Source: Flexithrix dorotheae DSM 6795
Lineage (GTDB): Bacteria > Bacteroidota > Bacteroidia > Cytophagales > Flammeovirgaceae
Assembly: GCF_000379765.1 (NCBI RefSeq)
Contig: NZ_KB903439.1
Coordinates: 1-64,000 of the forward strand
Direction: 5' to 3'
Length of the DNA: 64,000 nt
Positions 1 through 9,392 of this stretch are shown here, piece after piece. The notes under the pieces were generated by a model. That model was given only the letters and a program-made list of their open reading frames with translations. It ran no database searches and had not been told where the DNA came from. Each line of letters begins with the position of its first letter. The stretch's first letter is position 1. Both the position numbers and the translations under genes were made by a program.

Positions 1-10
1 AGAAAGGTAA

Positions 11-55
11 AATCCTCAACAAAAAGAGATGACAGTCTCCTAATTGTTGAGGATT
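11..55 (-). terminator. Candidate terminator downstream of the nucleoside-hydrolase-like gene
   Basis: Two perfect 11-base arms (11-21 and 45-55) pair across a 23-base loop that contains a smaller GAGA/TCTC stem. On the minus strand the hairpin is followed by a short T run. It lies about 130 bases beyond the stop of the minus-strand gene ending at 184. The rest of 56-183 shows nothing recognisable. Confidence 0.5.
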
Positions 56-183
56 AAAATTGAATAATATTTTGGTGCACCTTCGTTCATATTCACTTTT
101 GAATTACTGGTAAAAGACAATAGTTGCAATTTAATCTCATTATGGAATTTCAGAAAAATTTGTGAATTCCATCATCACAGCCA

Positions 184-1287
184 TTAATTTTCAGGGGGAA
201 GAGCTATTAATTTATTTAAGTATTCAGCAAATTTCATATCCGTATCTGGCCTTTGTGTGATATAAAACTGGTTAAAATCCTCTTCCGTTGACTTCCAGAC
301 ACAGCCTGAGTTTGCATCAAAATCAAGCCTGCCATTCTCCTCATATTCAAAATATTCTCCCTTTCCCTCAATAGCAAAATACACGGTTGCTAAATCCCAA
401 CTAGGTCTTTGATCTGCCAGCTTTTTTCCATCATACCATTCCAGCCAATCTGTATATGCCTGCCTCACAATATTTCCTTTAGGAGTAGTTTCCAGAGATT
501 TGCCGGTCATCACTTTACTCCCTCCGTTTACAAAATAGATCGGTTTTGGGAAATTATTTACTAAGTATTCAGTATATTGAGCCGTGTTGTTAAAAAAGAA
601 ATTCCAGTCCTTTTTGCGATCCCCTTCTGTATTATTGGCACCAAGTGCTCCCAAAGCCACCCAATGACTTATTTTCCGGGTAATCAATTCCTCTCCTGAA
701 AGTGGGGAAATAGAATCAGGTTTAGAAACCAATAGGTCATGCAAACCTTTGGTATGACCTATTGTGATATAGACAATACTATTATCTTCCTGCTCGGCAA
801 GCAATTGCCTGTTAAGTACAGTTTGTTCAATTGCATCAAAATTATGAACTATGGTATGACCAAATGCAGCCGTATCTTTGGCTAGCTTTTCAGCACTCAT
901 TTTATCCACCTTGTCACCTACAAGCGTATCGAATGCGGCTCCAATTGGGATATTTGGTCGGTTATAATAATGATTAATTGCATCGACCACCCCTGCCCCG
1001 TAGGGTATTTTTCCTGAACTGTATATACACCCTACAATCTCGGCTTTATATTGATTAGCATATTGATGAAGCAGCGCTAACGCCCCAACATCATCACAAT
1101 CAGAACCCATATCTGTATCAAAAATAACTTTTACTGATTTTTTTGAAATATCATCAGAAATTTCCGCCTGCGGATTTTCCTTGATGTCAGAGCAGGATGA
1201 AAATACTATCAGGATAAAAAGGAAATTGATTTCTAAAAATAAGCTTTTCCTGTTCTTATAATCTGTTTTATGACTTCTCGCTGACAT
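184..1287 (-). CDS. Nucleoside hydrolase-like lipoprotein
   Basis: The 367-residue protein has a hydrophobic N-terminus ending in a lipobox with Cys32 (VFSSC), so it is probably an exported lipoprotein. The mature part starts with DTDMGSDCDDVGAL, the Asp-rich Ca2+/ribose-binding signature of the inosine-uridine nucleoside hydrolase superfamily. Family enzymes hydrolyse the N-glycosidic bond of ribonucleosides. Exported Bacteroidota homologues are often divergent and their substrates are unknown, so substrate is not assigned here. The N-terminal 12 residues before the basic and hydrophobic stretch are long for a signal peptide, so translation may start slightly downstream. It is divergent from the gene at 2039, separated by about 750 bases, and followed by a hairpin at 11-55. 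Confidence 0.8.
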   Translation of the reverse strand: MSARSHKTDYKNRKSLFLEINFLFILIVFSSCSDIKENPQAEISDDISKKSVKVIFDTDMGSDCDDVGALALLHQYANQYKAEIVGCIYSSGKIPYGAGVVDAINHYYNRPNIPIGAAFDTLVGDKVDKMSAEKLAKDTAAFGHTIVHNFDAIEQTVLNRQLLAEQEDNSIVYITIGHTKGLHDLLVSKPDSISPLSGEELITRKISHWVALGALGANNTEGDRKKDWNFFFNNTAQYTEYLVNNFPKPIYFVNGGSKVMTGKSLETTPKGNIVRQAYTDWLEWYDGKKLADQRPSWDLATVYFAIEGKGEYFEYEENGRLDFDANSGCVWKSTEEDFNQFYITQRPDTDMKFAEYLNKLIALPPEN

Positions 1288-2038
1288 AGGAGTTATCTAA
1301 ATTTAAGTAGTGTTTAACTTTTTTGGTAAATATGATAAAAAACAAGCAAATTCAGGCTAAACCATTTTAGAAGGGTAGCTGTCCCAAACGCACTACAGAC
1401 AAATTTTTCATCAGGGTTCATAAAAAAAAAAAAATTTTATTCCATCCATTGGAGCCCTAGTTAAGTCAAGTTGATCCAAATTATCTCAAACCTGGAGTTC
1501 CCAATTCATTTGCCAACAACCTTTGTTTCACCATCGGCTAAACAGGGCCGCCTGTAAAAGGTGAAAGACACTTTGCCAACGGTAGGGAACATTCTTATTC
1601 TGACCTATGGATAATTCTGGCTATTGATATCCAGTCTTCATGCGATATAACACCAACTTAACAAGACTAACTAGCTAATTTTCAGATAGTTTAAGTCCCT
1701 TCTAGTTTTGCGTTAAATGCGACAATATCTTAGTTTTTTTATTATATCTTTGGTTAATATAGTCATTAATGATGTTCAACTTAAGATTGTCGGGTTTTCC
1801 TTAAATACATAGTTTGAGCATTTTTTACTTTAGAGCGTATTTAAAATTTAGGTTTTCAAGCGAAAACATCCAGTTTTGGATTCTTACGAAAAAAGAAAAT
1901 TTTTGAATAGCAGTGTTATTTGGAAATTTTATTTTGAAGTAAGGTTTCATAAATGGGCGTTTGCAGCGAAACAGTTAAAATTTAAACTTGCTCTGGAAAA
2001 CTTCAACTAGTAAAAACATCCTAACAATTCATTTGAAA
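1288..2038. other. Long divergent intergenic region with one palindromic element
   Basis: No gene is recognised in this AT-rich gap between divergent genes. It includes a run of 13 A residues near 1424-1436. Its right end (1832-1994) is copy A of the palindromic repeat described separately. The motif AATGCGACAA at 1716-1725 resembles the direct-repeat motif upstream of the FG-GAP gene at 27503-27535, which could be chance. Confidence 0.6.
1832..1994 (+). repeat. Palindromic MITE-like element, copy A
   Basis: This 163-base element begins AGAGCGTATTTAAAATTT and ends AAATTTAAACTTGCTCT, which form imperfect terminal inverted repeats. The interior carries further inverted repeats (GTTTTC/GAAAAC near 1852-1867). 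The last third is nearly identical to copies B (49622-49803) and C (51511-51674). It encodes nothing. It ends 44 bases before the ATG of the next gene. Confidence 0.85.
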
Positions 2039-3112
2039 ATGAAAAAAATATCAATAATCCTACTTTATATATTTTTCACTACCAATACCTTCGGACAGTA
2101 TAAAAATCCAGCCAATAAATACTCCGATGCTTACAAACAATTTTTGGATGCTACCTGCCCTATAGAAAAAGACAGTATCAGGCATTTTGTATATTTTTCC
2201 CAGGATAGAGCATTAATTCAAAACCATCCCCTTCTGACAACACCCAGATTAGCCGGTGCTCAGATAATGTATTCCTGGCGGCAGCTGGAACCCAAAAAAG
2301 ATGAATACGATTTTTCTATTATTGAGGAAGATTTAAATTATTTATTGGCACATGGAAAAAAATTATTTGTCCAGTTTCAGGACGTAAGTTTTAGTACTTC
2401 ATACATAGCAATTCCTGACTATTTACTAACTGAAGAATTCGATGGAGGATGTACCCAATCCTTTAATGACAATGGTGAGGCAGAAGGATGGGTAGCCAAA
2501 AGATGGAACCCTAAACTTCAACAACGATTTGCTTTATTAATGGAGGCTTTAGGAAAAGCGTTTGATGGCAAGATCGAAGGGATAAATCTACAGGAAAGCG
2601 CTGCTGAATCAAAGGATGAAAAGGACAAAACATTTACTCCAAAACGATATGCAGCATGTATTAAGGAAAATATGCTGGCTCTAAAAAAGGCTTTCCCAAA
2701 ATCAGTTACCATGCAATATGCTAATTTTATGCCTGGAGAATGGCTACCCTGGGAAGATGAAGGTTATTTACGTTCCCTTTATCAATATGGCAAGGAAATT
2801 GGCGTAGGCTTAGGAGGCCCCGATTTAATGGTACAAAGAAAAGGTCAGCTCAACCACCTGATTACCATGATGCACGAAAATAAATATACTGTTCCCCTTG
2901 GAATCGCCATTCAGGATGGGAATTATATTGGAAAAACAGGTGCAGATCAGGATTATAAGGAAAATGAGGATACAGGATTAAGCGGACGGAAAAATCTTGT
3001 TCCTTTATTGCATGCTTTTGCCAAGGATTTCCTTAGAATCAATTATATGTTCTGGGTTAATCAGGAACCATATTTTAGCCAGGATGTACTGCCTTGTTTA
3101 AACAATGATTAG
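2039..3112 (+). CDS. Secreted TIM-barrel glycosidase-like protein
   Basis: A 357-residue protein. I chose the ATG at 2039 because it opens a good signal peptide (MKKISIILLYIFFTT, cleavage after FGQ); the longer reading frame starts inside the end of repeat copy A. The body looks like a (beta/alpha)8 glycoside hydrolase: W-R-x-L-E-P followed by D-Y-D-F and a strand ending in VQFQD resembles GH42/GH5-type beta-2 and beta-3 elements. The segment GKIEGINLQESAAE is in the place of the acid/base strand, with Glu after NLQ. I cannot place it in a defined GH family. It precedes the glycosidase-like giant at 3597 on the same strand, separated by 484 bases. Confidence 0.7.
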   Translation: MKKISIILLYIFFTTNTFGQYKNPANKYSDAYKQFLDATCPIEKDSIRHFVYFSQDRALIQNHPLLTTPRLAGAQIMYSWRQLEPKKDEYDFSIIEEDLNYLLAHGKKLFVQFQDVSFSTSYIAIPDYLLTEEFDGGCTQSFNDNGEAEGWVAKRWNPKLQQRFALLMEALGKAFDGKIEGINLQESAAESKDEKDKTFTPKRYAACIKENMLALKKAFPKSVTMQYANFMPGEWLPWEDEGYLRSLYQYGKEIGVGLGGPDLMVQRKGQLNHLITMMHENKYTVPLGIAIQDGNYIGKTGADQDYKENEDTGLSGRKNLVPLLHAFAKDFLRINYMFWVNQEPYFSQDVLPCLNND

Positions 3113-3596
3113 ATTTATTTTTGATTTCGAAAGCCTTTGGAAAAAAGCATGATAGTACATGATACTGCTGAAATGCATAAGCTATATCTTTAAAAACCTT
3201 GTATAGGTAATGTCTTTCCCGGAGATAGGAAATTTTATTTTTTACCTATGAGCATTTCGCTTATAAGGTAAAATAAAGCGCCTGAAATTTTCTAGAGACC
3301 AGGGAGATGAAACTAATTATTTTCCAAATTCAGTAAACGCGTTACTGCATAATGAGTGAAAAGGAATCTGATTTTATCAGGTTTCTTCCTGAACTAACAT
3401 TTTTCAACAATTTTTTGAATTTCTGCCTATGAGTCTTTCTGATTTATAGGACATGGAGTTTTATGCCCAAAAATTAAAATATGCCAGATGGCTGGAAATT
3501 AATTGAAGTGGGTGCAAATCTCCATCAGGTTATTTATGGCCCTAAGTTACCTGACGACTATCAAATAACTATTTAATTACAAACTATAAAAATAAA
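3113..3596 (+). other. Intergenic region with a hairpin and a tiny open frame
   Basis: It contains an imperfect hairpin near 3235-3275 (TTTTACCT...AGGTAAAA) and an open frame at 3481-3576 encoding 31 residues (MPDGWKLIEVGANLHQ... to YQITI). The small frame has a protein-like composition but no recognised family. It ends 20 bases before the next gene. It may be a remnant of a gene end. Confidence 0.4.
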
Positions 3597-6500
3597 ATGA
3601 GTGCAACTAAATTAAAGGTACTGTGGTACCTTATCCTTTGTTTATTTTTTTTAAGCAGTTTTACCACCAAAAAAGCGCCAGATCCAGAAACACAGGGTTA
3701 CCAGTATGTCAGACTGGTGATAGAGCAAAATACCAATGGTGTCCATATCTGGGAACTGGAATGGCTCAACGGAGCCGTAGCTTATCCCAAAATTCCCTTT
3801 ACCTCCAACACAGGAACCTTTGAAGCTAAATTTGAAGGAAGTTACAATAACCCGAATGTTTTTGATAAAACCAATGCTAGTGGTTATGTGAATCAAACCC
3901 CTTCTGGTGAAAGTCCGATAACCATCAATTTTAAAAATCATGTAATTTACCCAACAGGGGTTCGGATTACAAAACCAGGCTGGAGCTATATGCATAGTTT
4001 CAGAGTAGAGGCGTCCAACGATCCTGCCGGCACCTGGGATATCCTTTATGAATCTCCGGACGAAGTGGGAACACTTTTTAATGGTACTATTGGAGAGTTT
4101 AATTTTGGTTTCGATCCTGTGCCAGTGGATGAAACCCCTCCCCCAGCCCCTCAACTAATAGAAGATGTAGTTACTCACAATAGTTTTACCGTTTCCTGGC
4201 CGGAAGTATTGGATGGCGAAAGTAGCATTGCCGGTTATGAAATTTTTCTGGATGGTGTTGCGCAGGGATTTACATCCAACAACAATTTTCTTGTAGAATT
4301 TTTGGAATCTTCTACCGAATATAAAGTGGAAGTAATAGCCTATGATAGTGAATATAATGCTTCTTCAAAGGCTGAGATAAATATTACTACAACACCTCCC
4401 CCTGTTGCTGAGGCTTTTGAATACCTCAGGTTCTGGGTAATGAAAACACCAAATTCTGGTAAATTTCAACTGGTGGGTTTAAAATGGCTGATGGGAGATA
4501 AAAAACTTCCACTGGAAGCCATTATTTCTGCCGCAGGAAATGAAGATATCGAAATTCTGAGTAGTAATGATAATATATATGCGTTCGATGGACCTTATAA
4601 ATCTTTTGACGAAATTGACAATACCCACTGGTATGTAGACGAAGGTAAAGAAATGACCCTGCATTTTAAAAACTTTGCGGTTTACCCCACAGGTGTGGAA
4701 ATTACGTCCTATAGTTGGGCAGCGTTAAACGGCTTCCGTTGCGAAGGTTCCAACGATGGGGAGAACTGGACAGAGCTATACAATCGGGATGGTCTTTCAT
4801 CCTCTGATTATCCAACTGTTGAAAACGGTGTGCGAAGAGGCATTTTTGAATTTGGAACGATCCTTCCGCCAGATCTGGATGTGACTGCTCCTTCAGTTCC
4901 TACAGGCATTAATGTAGATGAAATCACTTCAACTTCAGCCCAAATCTCCTGGGTTCCTTCCACTGATGAAGGAGTTGGTGTATCAGGCTATACAGTTTTT
5001 GTCAATGGGGAAGAATGGGAAAATACCAAATCTCCTGAAGTAACGATCTACGGATTATCTCCTTCTACTGCCTATGAAATTACAATAAATGCAAGTGATA
5101 TTTTAGGCAATGTTTCTACTACAAGTGCACCTTTTCAGTTATCCACAAATAGTCTGGCTCCAAGTCTGGGGAAAATGACCATTGGTGCAGGGCTAGGTTC
5201 TTACACCACTGGGATTTGGAAAAATGGGGTAGATTTTGCCGCAGAATGGGCTGATTATGAAAATGCCAATCCTTTTAACCCTGTATTCATAGATGAAATT
5301 TCCCACTACAAGGTGCTGCGATTTATGGACATGTTACCCACCAACAACAACTGGATTGAGAATTGGTCCGATAGAAGACAACCAGATGATCCAGATCAGG
5401 CAGTCAATCAAAACTACAATAAAGATAATCAGATAATTGTAAAAGGGGTTGCGATTGAGTGGTGGATTAAATTATGCAACCTTACTGGTGCTGACCTATG
5501 GATAAATATCCCCCATGCAGCAAACGATGATTATATTCAGCAATTGGCAAGTACAATCAAAGCGCACCTGGATCCTTCTTTAAAGGTTTTTGTGGAATAC
5601 TCTAATGAAGTTTGGGGAGGATTTGGAGCTGAAGTTTATGCTACTCAGCAAGGCCAGGCTTTAGGCTTTGATCAGGGGGACTTTGAACGATACGCCTGGT
5701 TTGGAGATGAATGGTATGCCCGATTTAGATTTTATGTACACCGGGCAGTACAGATTTATGGAATTTTTGGTAATGTGTATCAGGGTCACAGTGGTGATTT
5801 TGTAAAAGTTCTCTCTGGTTGGCACGGACAACCGGATGTGACACAAATCCACCTTGATGCATTGGGGGAAGAATTAATTAATCCGAATGGAATTTACCCT
5901 GATGTTTATGCTATCGCACCATATTTTGCCGGAAGTCTGAGTGGAGCCAACCCTGACTTTGAAGAACAAGTCCTGTCCAGTACAGATGAGTCCGTAGACA
6001 AAGTAAAAAGACACTACGCTATCCTTTCTTCTTCAGGCATGAATATTCCATTAGTAGCTTACGAAGCCGGACAGCATATTACCAATGCAGGTGAAATTGC
6101 CAACAGAAGACCTGTGATTTACGAGGCTTATATGAATTATCTCAATGCGCTTTCTCCGTACATGGACATTCTTCCTCAATTTGTACATCTGGCACCTTAT
6201 GCCAGAGGAATGGCATGGGGAGCCAAAGAATACGTTGGCCAACCTGAGCTAACAGCCTATAAATACCGAGCACTAAAAGATTGGCAGGCTATTAATGAAG
6301 GAAATCAACCTATTGAAGCACCTTTAATTATGGATCAGCCAGAAGATGTAAGCATTGCCGAGGGAAGCGGTGCTAACTTTTCATTGTCCGTAATTGGTTT
6401 TCAACCTATGAGTTTCCAATGGTTTGAAGATGGTGTGTTATTGGATGGAGAAACTGCTGCAACATTGGCACTTCCACAGGTTACCGCTGATAAAAATGGT

Positions 6501-8309
6501 AAACAATATACGGTGAAAATCACCAGTCCTTATGGAGAAATCACCAGTGAACCAGCCACACTTAGTGTGGAAGCGGTAGATAAAGCCATTGTAAATAAAA
6601 CAAATGCGGCCTTAACTATTGATGGAACAGCTGATGCAACCTGGGAAAATGCTTCTCAATATCCTCTGGGAAAAATCAGCCTAGGAACTGTAGACGGAGC
6701 GGAAGATGCTTCTGGATATTTTAAAGCTTTATGGGATGATAATTACCTTTATATTTTGGTAAACATAACTGATAATGCGCTGGTACCGGTAGAGGATGAA
6801 ACCAAAATCTGGAATTACGATGGTGTGGAAGTTTACCTGGACATTACAAATGATAAAACCACATCATATAATACCAATGACAGACAGTTTGTTTTTACCT
6901 ATCAGGGTGAACTTGTAGGAGCAAGTGGCTTAATGTCCTATGAAAATGCACAAGCCGCACAAACTATCACAACTTCAGGTTACCAAACCGAATTTGCCTT
7001 TGCCTGGTCAGATATGGGGTTGACACCTAATACAGGGCACTATTTGGGTATAGAAGTAATGGCAGCTGATAACGATACCCAGGGGGGAAACAGAGAAGGA
7101 AAAATTGCCTGGTGGGGAACACAGGACAATGCCTGGGAAAATCCTTCTTTATTTGGCACAGCTTATCTGGAAGGCCTTACTACGGTGGAATCGCTAAACC
7201 TTACTTCAGAATGTTCCGAAGACCCACGAAAAACCCGCAATTGGAGAGTAACCAATCCTAATGCATTTGATGTAAACTACTCCTATGAAGTTGTGGGGAC
7301 AAACCAGACCGAAATGTTAGTGGCTACTCCTGGACTTAGTTATTTTACAACAGAGGCTATTGCCGGAGCTAATACTACTAAAATTTACTGGGAGAATGAA
7401 AACGGTGAAGAACAATCAAAAACGAAGGCATCCGGGGGAGCATATTGCGAGCCAGTGGCAAGTTTCCCAATTACGAATGGTGGAACCTGTGAAATAGAAA
7501 AATCTACCTTCCCTGAAGATTTGTGGACTGTAGTGGCTTCTGCCCCAGCCGATTATGCCGATTTTAGCAGATCAAATGGCAATTATGTAGTTGGAGTAAT
7601 TGCAGGAAACCGCAAAGATGGAAAGCCCGGAGCCTGGGAAATTCACAATGATTGTACTATCCACCCATTAAGACAAGGAGCTGCTAAAAATAGCAGTGAG
7701 CTACCGAATAATTCACATTCGGGGCTGAAGTATCACCATAACTGGAAATTTGTAGTCACAGATATTTCTGCCGATGGGGGAACCGTTTATGCTGATGCCA
7801 TAAATGAATTAGGTTTTGAAATAACCGGTGGGCAATGTCTGGCTGCTGGGGCTCCAGATGTAGAACCGGGAACTGTTGTACCTGTTTCATGGTCACTGTC
7901 CAGCCGACCATTTTATGGTAGAATAAAAGGCGCTCATCTAGGCTATGAATGTGAGGTGGAAATTTATAACTGTTCCAATGGATACATTACAGGTTGTGTA
8001 AATCCAAATGCTCGAAAAGCGGCTACTGATATGGTTGAAAACTTATTTTCTGAACAACCCGAAATTATGATTTATCCGAGTCCAACTAATGGTCCGGTAA
8101 ATATCACATTTACAGGAAAATTAAATGGAATTGATAAAGCTGAAATATTGATTTATGATTTTTCGGGAAAAGTGGTAAATACCCTAATGATACTTAGTCC
8201 GGAAAATAAAGAGTATAGGCTGGATTTAGACAAATTTGCCAATGGTCTTTATTTGGTAAAAGCAGTTTACGGAACCTATTCCAAAAGCCTGAAAATAGTT
8301 AAAGAATAA
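3597..8309 (+). CDS. Giant T9SS-exported glycosidase-like, multi-CBM protein
   Basis: A 1570-residue secreted protein. Order seen: signal peptide (1 to about 24); discoidin-like module 1 (about 36-172); fibronectin III (178-270); discoidin-like module 2 (272-423); fibronectin III (428-521); a TIM-barrel-like catalytic candidate (523-901); Ig-like (905-993); CBM9-like beta-sandwich (995-1185); two Cys-containing regions of unknown fold (1195-1475); and a T9SS type A sorting domain (about 1495-1570, opening IMIYPSPTNGPV). In the barrel, SNEVW with Glu671 and AYEAGQ with Glu823 fit the acid/base and nucleophile positions of clan GH-A. The GH family itself is not recognised. It probably sits on the cell surface and attacks a polysaccharide. 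Transcription ends at the strong hairpin at 8331-8367. Confidence 0.85.
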   Translation: MSATKLKVLWYLILCLFFLSSFTTKKAPDPETQGYQYVRLVIEQNTNGVHIWELEWLNGAVAYPKIPFTSNTGTFEAKFEGSYNNPNVFDKTNASGYVNQTPSGESPITINFKNHVIYPTGVRITKPGWSYMHSFRVEASNDPAGTWDILYESPDEVGTLFNGTIGEFNFGFDPVPVDETPPPAPQLIEDVVTHNSFTVSWPEVLDGESSIAGYEIFLDGVAQGFTSNNNFLVEFLESSTEYKVEVIAYDSEYNASSKAEINITTTPPPVAEAFEYLRFWVMKTPNSGKFQLVGLKWLMGDKKLPLEAIISAAGNEDIEILSSNDNIYAFDGPYKSFDEIDNTHWYVDEGKEMTLHFKNFAVYPTGVEITSYSWAALNGFRCEGSNDGENWTELYNRDGLSSSDYPTVENGVRRGIFEFGTILPPDLDVTAPSVPTGINVDEITSTSAQISWVPSTDEGVGVSGYTVFVNGEEWENTKSPEVTIYGLSPSTAYEITINASDILGNVSTTSAPFQLSTNSLAPSLGKMTIGAGLGSYTTGIWKNGVDFAAEWADYENANPFNPVFIDEISHYKVLRFMDMLPTNNNWIENWSDRRQPDDPDQAVNQNYNKDNQIIVKGVAIEWWIKLCNLTGADLWINIPHAANDDYIQQLASTIKAHLDPSLKVFVEYSNEVWGGFGAEVYATQQGQALGFDQGDFERYAWFGDEWYARFRFYVHRAVQIYGIFGNVYQGHSGDFVKVLSGWHGQPDVTQIHLDALGEELINPNGIYPDVYAIAPYFAGSLSGANPDFEEQVLSSTDESVDKVKRHYAILSSSGMNIPLVAYEAGQHITNAGEIANRRPVIYEAYMNYLNALSPYMDILPQFVHLAPYARGMAWGAKEYVGQPELTAYKYRALKDWQAINEGNQPIEAPLIMDQPEDVSIAEGSGANFSLSVIGFQPMSFQWFEDGVLLDGETAATLALPQVTADKNGKQYTVKITSPYGEITSEPATLSVEAVDKAIVNKTNAALTIDGTADATWENASQYPLGKISLGTVDGAEDASGYFKALWDDNYLYILVNITDNALVPVEDETKIWNYDGVEVYLDITNDKTTSYNTNDRQFVFTYQGELVGASGLMSYENAQAAQTITTSGYQTEFAFAWSDMGLTPNTGHYLGIEVMAADNDTQGGNREGKIAWWGTQDNAWENPSLFGTAYLEGLTTVESLNLTSECSEDPRKTRNWRVTNPNAFDVNYSYEVVGTNQTEMLVATPGLSYFTTEAIAGANTTKIYWENENGEEQSKTKASGGAYCEPVASFPITNGGTCEIEKSTFPEDLWTVVASAPADYADFSRSNGNYVVGVIAGNRKDGKPGAWEIHNDCTIHPLRQGAAKNSSELPNNSHSGLKYHHNWKFVVTDISADGGTVYADAINELGFEITGGQCLAAGAPDVEPGTVVPVSWSLSSRPFYGRIKGAHLGYECEVEIYNCSNGYITGCVNPNARKAATDMVENLFSEQPEIMIYPSPTNGPVNITFTGKLNGIDKAEILIYDFSGKVVNTLMILSPENKEYRLDLDKFANGLYLVKAVYGTYSKSLKIVKE

Positions 8310-8330
8310 TTTGGACTTAAGCCCTTGAAC

Positions 8331-8367
8331 AAAAACTCCCTCAGCTCTAAAAACTGAGGGAGTTTTT
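8331..8367. terminator. Bidirectional intrinsic terminator
   Basis: A perfect 14-base-pair stem (AAAAACTCCCTCAG with CTGAGGGAGTTTTT) and a 9-base loop, with A runs on the left and T runs on the right. It lies between the convergent genes ending at 8309 (+) and 8429 (-), so it can serve both. Confidence 0.9.
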
Positions 8368-8428
8368 TATTTTTAAAATTTTACCTCAAAAGGTTTTAAC
8401 CTACCTGGTAATAATGTAAACCGCTTTC

Positions 8429-9064
8429 TCAGCCTATTCTCTCTTTCAAACTTTCAATTCCCCTGTAAATAAGTTTTCTGGCTGAATCTTTATTTTTCAA
8501 TCCCATGATATACGCGATTTCTTCATGAGAAAAACCTTCATAGTAATAATGAACTATAGCCTGTTTTTGCTTTTTAGATAGTGTATTCAGCTCCCTGGAC
8601 AAAAACTGCAGTTTTTCCTGATAGGCTTCCCCTTCTATTAATGCCACTTCCGCATTTATTTTGATGGCAAATCCTTCCAAATGCTGATTTTCTTCGAAAA
8701 CTAAAGTACTTTTTTTCTTCGATTTATCCTGCAACAACCTCCACAAACACCTGTATAAATATGACTTTATAGAAATGACATTTCCCAGAGATTTCCTTCT
8801 TATTTTTAAATGAACAAATAAATCATGTATTCCATCCTTGATTTCATCCTTATTTCTGGTGATTTGATGCCCAAAAACGTATAATTTCTCTACATAAAAA
8901 TTATATATAAAACACAAGGCATCTTCATTTCCCTCCTTAAACAATTGCCAGATTTCCTTATCTGATTTTTCCCCAAGCCCCAATTGATTTAATTGGATGA
9001 GACTTTTACCAAATGCCACTTTTTTGGGTTCCGGGAGCCATTTTTTTTGAACAGATTTCATCAT
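8429..9064 (-). CDS. ECF-type RNA polymerase sigma factor (Bacteroidota group)
   Basis: A 211-residue sigma-70 family protein. Region 2 is visible around FKEGNEDALCFIYNFYV and the following DEIKDGIHDLFVHL. Region 4 has LSKKQKQAIVHYYYEGFSHEEIAYIMGL, a typical helix-turn-helix entry that binds the -35 element. The start could be either of two adjacent ATG codons. Most Bacteroidota factors of this group lie next to a FecR-type anti-sigma and a SusC/SusD pair; none is present here. It sits between the two secreted giants and could control them, but this is inference. It shares the terminator at 8331-8367 with the opposing gene. Confidence 0.9.
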   Translation of the reverse strand: MMKSVQKKWLPEPKKVAFGKSLIQLNQLGLGEKSDKEIWQLFKEGNEDALCFIYNFYVEKLYVFGHQITRNKDEIKDGIHDLFVHLKIRRKSLGNVISIKSYLYRCLWRLLQDKSKKKSTLVFEENQHLEGFAIKINAEVALIEGEAYQEKLQFLSRELNTLSKKQKQAIVHYYYEGFSHEEIAYIMGLKNKDSARKLIYRGIESLKERIG

Positions 9065-9101
9065 TATTTTAATTTATCTCCATTAAAAAGTAGCAATCCG
9101 A

Positions 9102-9302
9102 TTATAAGGAGATTCCAATCATTTGATTGGAATATAGTTTCTTAAAAAACTCTCCCTGTAAAATCCCGGGCATCGGAATATTAATGAGGCATCTTGAAAT
9201 GACTCCTAATCCTAAATTGGACCTATGAAAAAACAGGATAGCCGTAAAGCTTGTTATCCCGAGAAATAGCCTGCTGAAAGTTAAGATCACTTTTTTAATC
9301 AT
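9102..9302 (-). CDS. Small hypothetical protein, possible leader
   Basis: A 66-residue open frame with a basic, hydrophobic N-terminus (MIKKVILTFSRLFLGI) that could be a membrane anchor or signal peptide. No family is recognised and no clear ribosome binding site is seen. It lies 37 bases upstream of the sigma factor on the same strand, so it could be translated from the same message. It could equally be a chance frame. Confidence 0.3.
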   Translation of the reverse strand: MIKKVILTFSRLFLGITSFTAILFFHRSNLGLGVISRCLINIPMPGILQGEFFKKLYSNQMIGISL

Positions 9303-9326
9303 ATTAATTAGTTTATTAAAAGTTTA

Positions 9327-9367
9327 AAAGAACCTTCCTTTACCATTGATGGTCTGGAAGGTTCTTT
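9327..9367 (-). terminator. Intrinsic terminator of the cytochrome/CBM giant
   Basis: Arms AAAGAACCTTCC (9327-9338) and GGAAGGTTCTTT (9356-9367) form a perfect 12-base-pair stem. The minus strand continues with a T-rich stretch (CTTTTAAACTTTT). It lies 26 bases beyond the stop of the gene that ends at 9393. Confidence 0.85.
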
Positions 9368-9392
9368 TTTTGTAAAGATGAAGGCATTAATC

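Noticed and set aside
1988-2038. Longer start (TTG at 1988) for the TIM-barrel protein
   Set aside because: The extra residues come from the end of repeat copy A and precede a perfect signal peptide at 2039.
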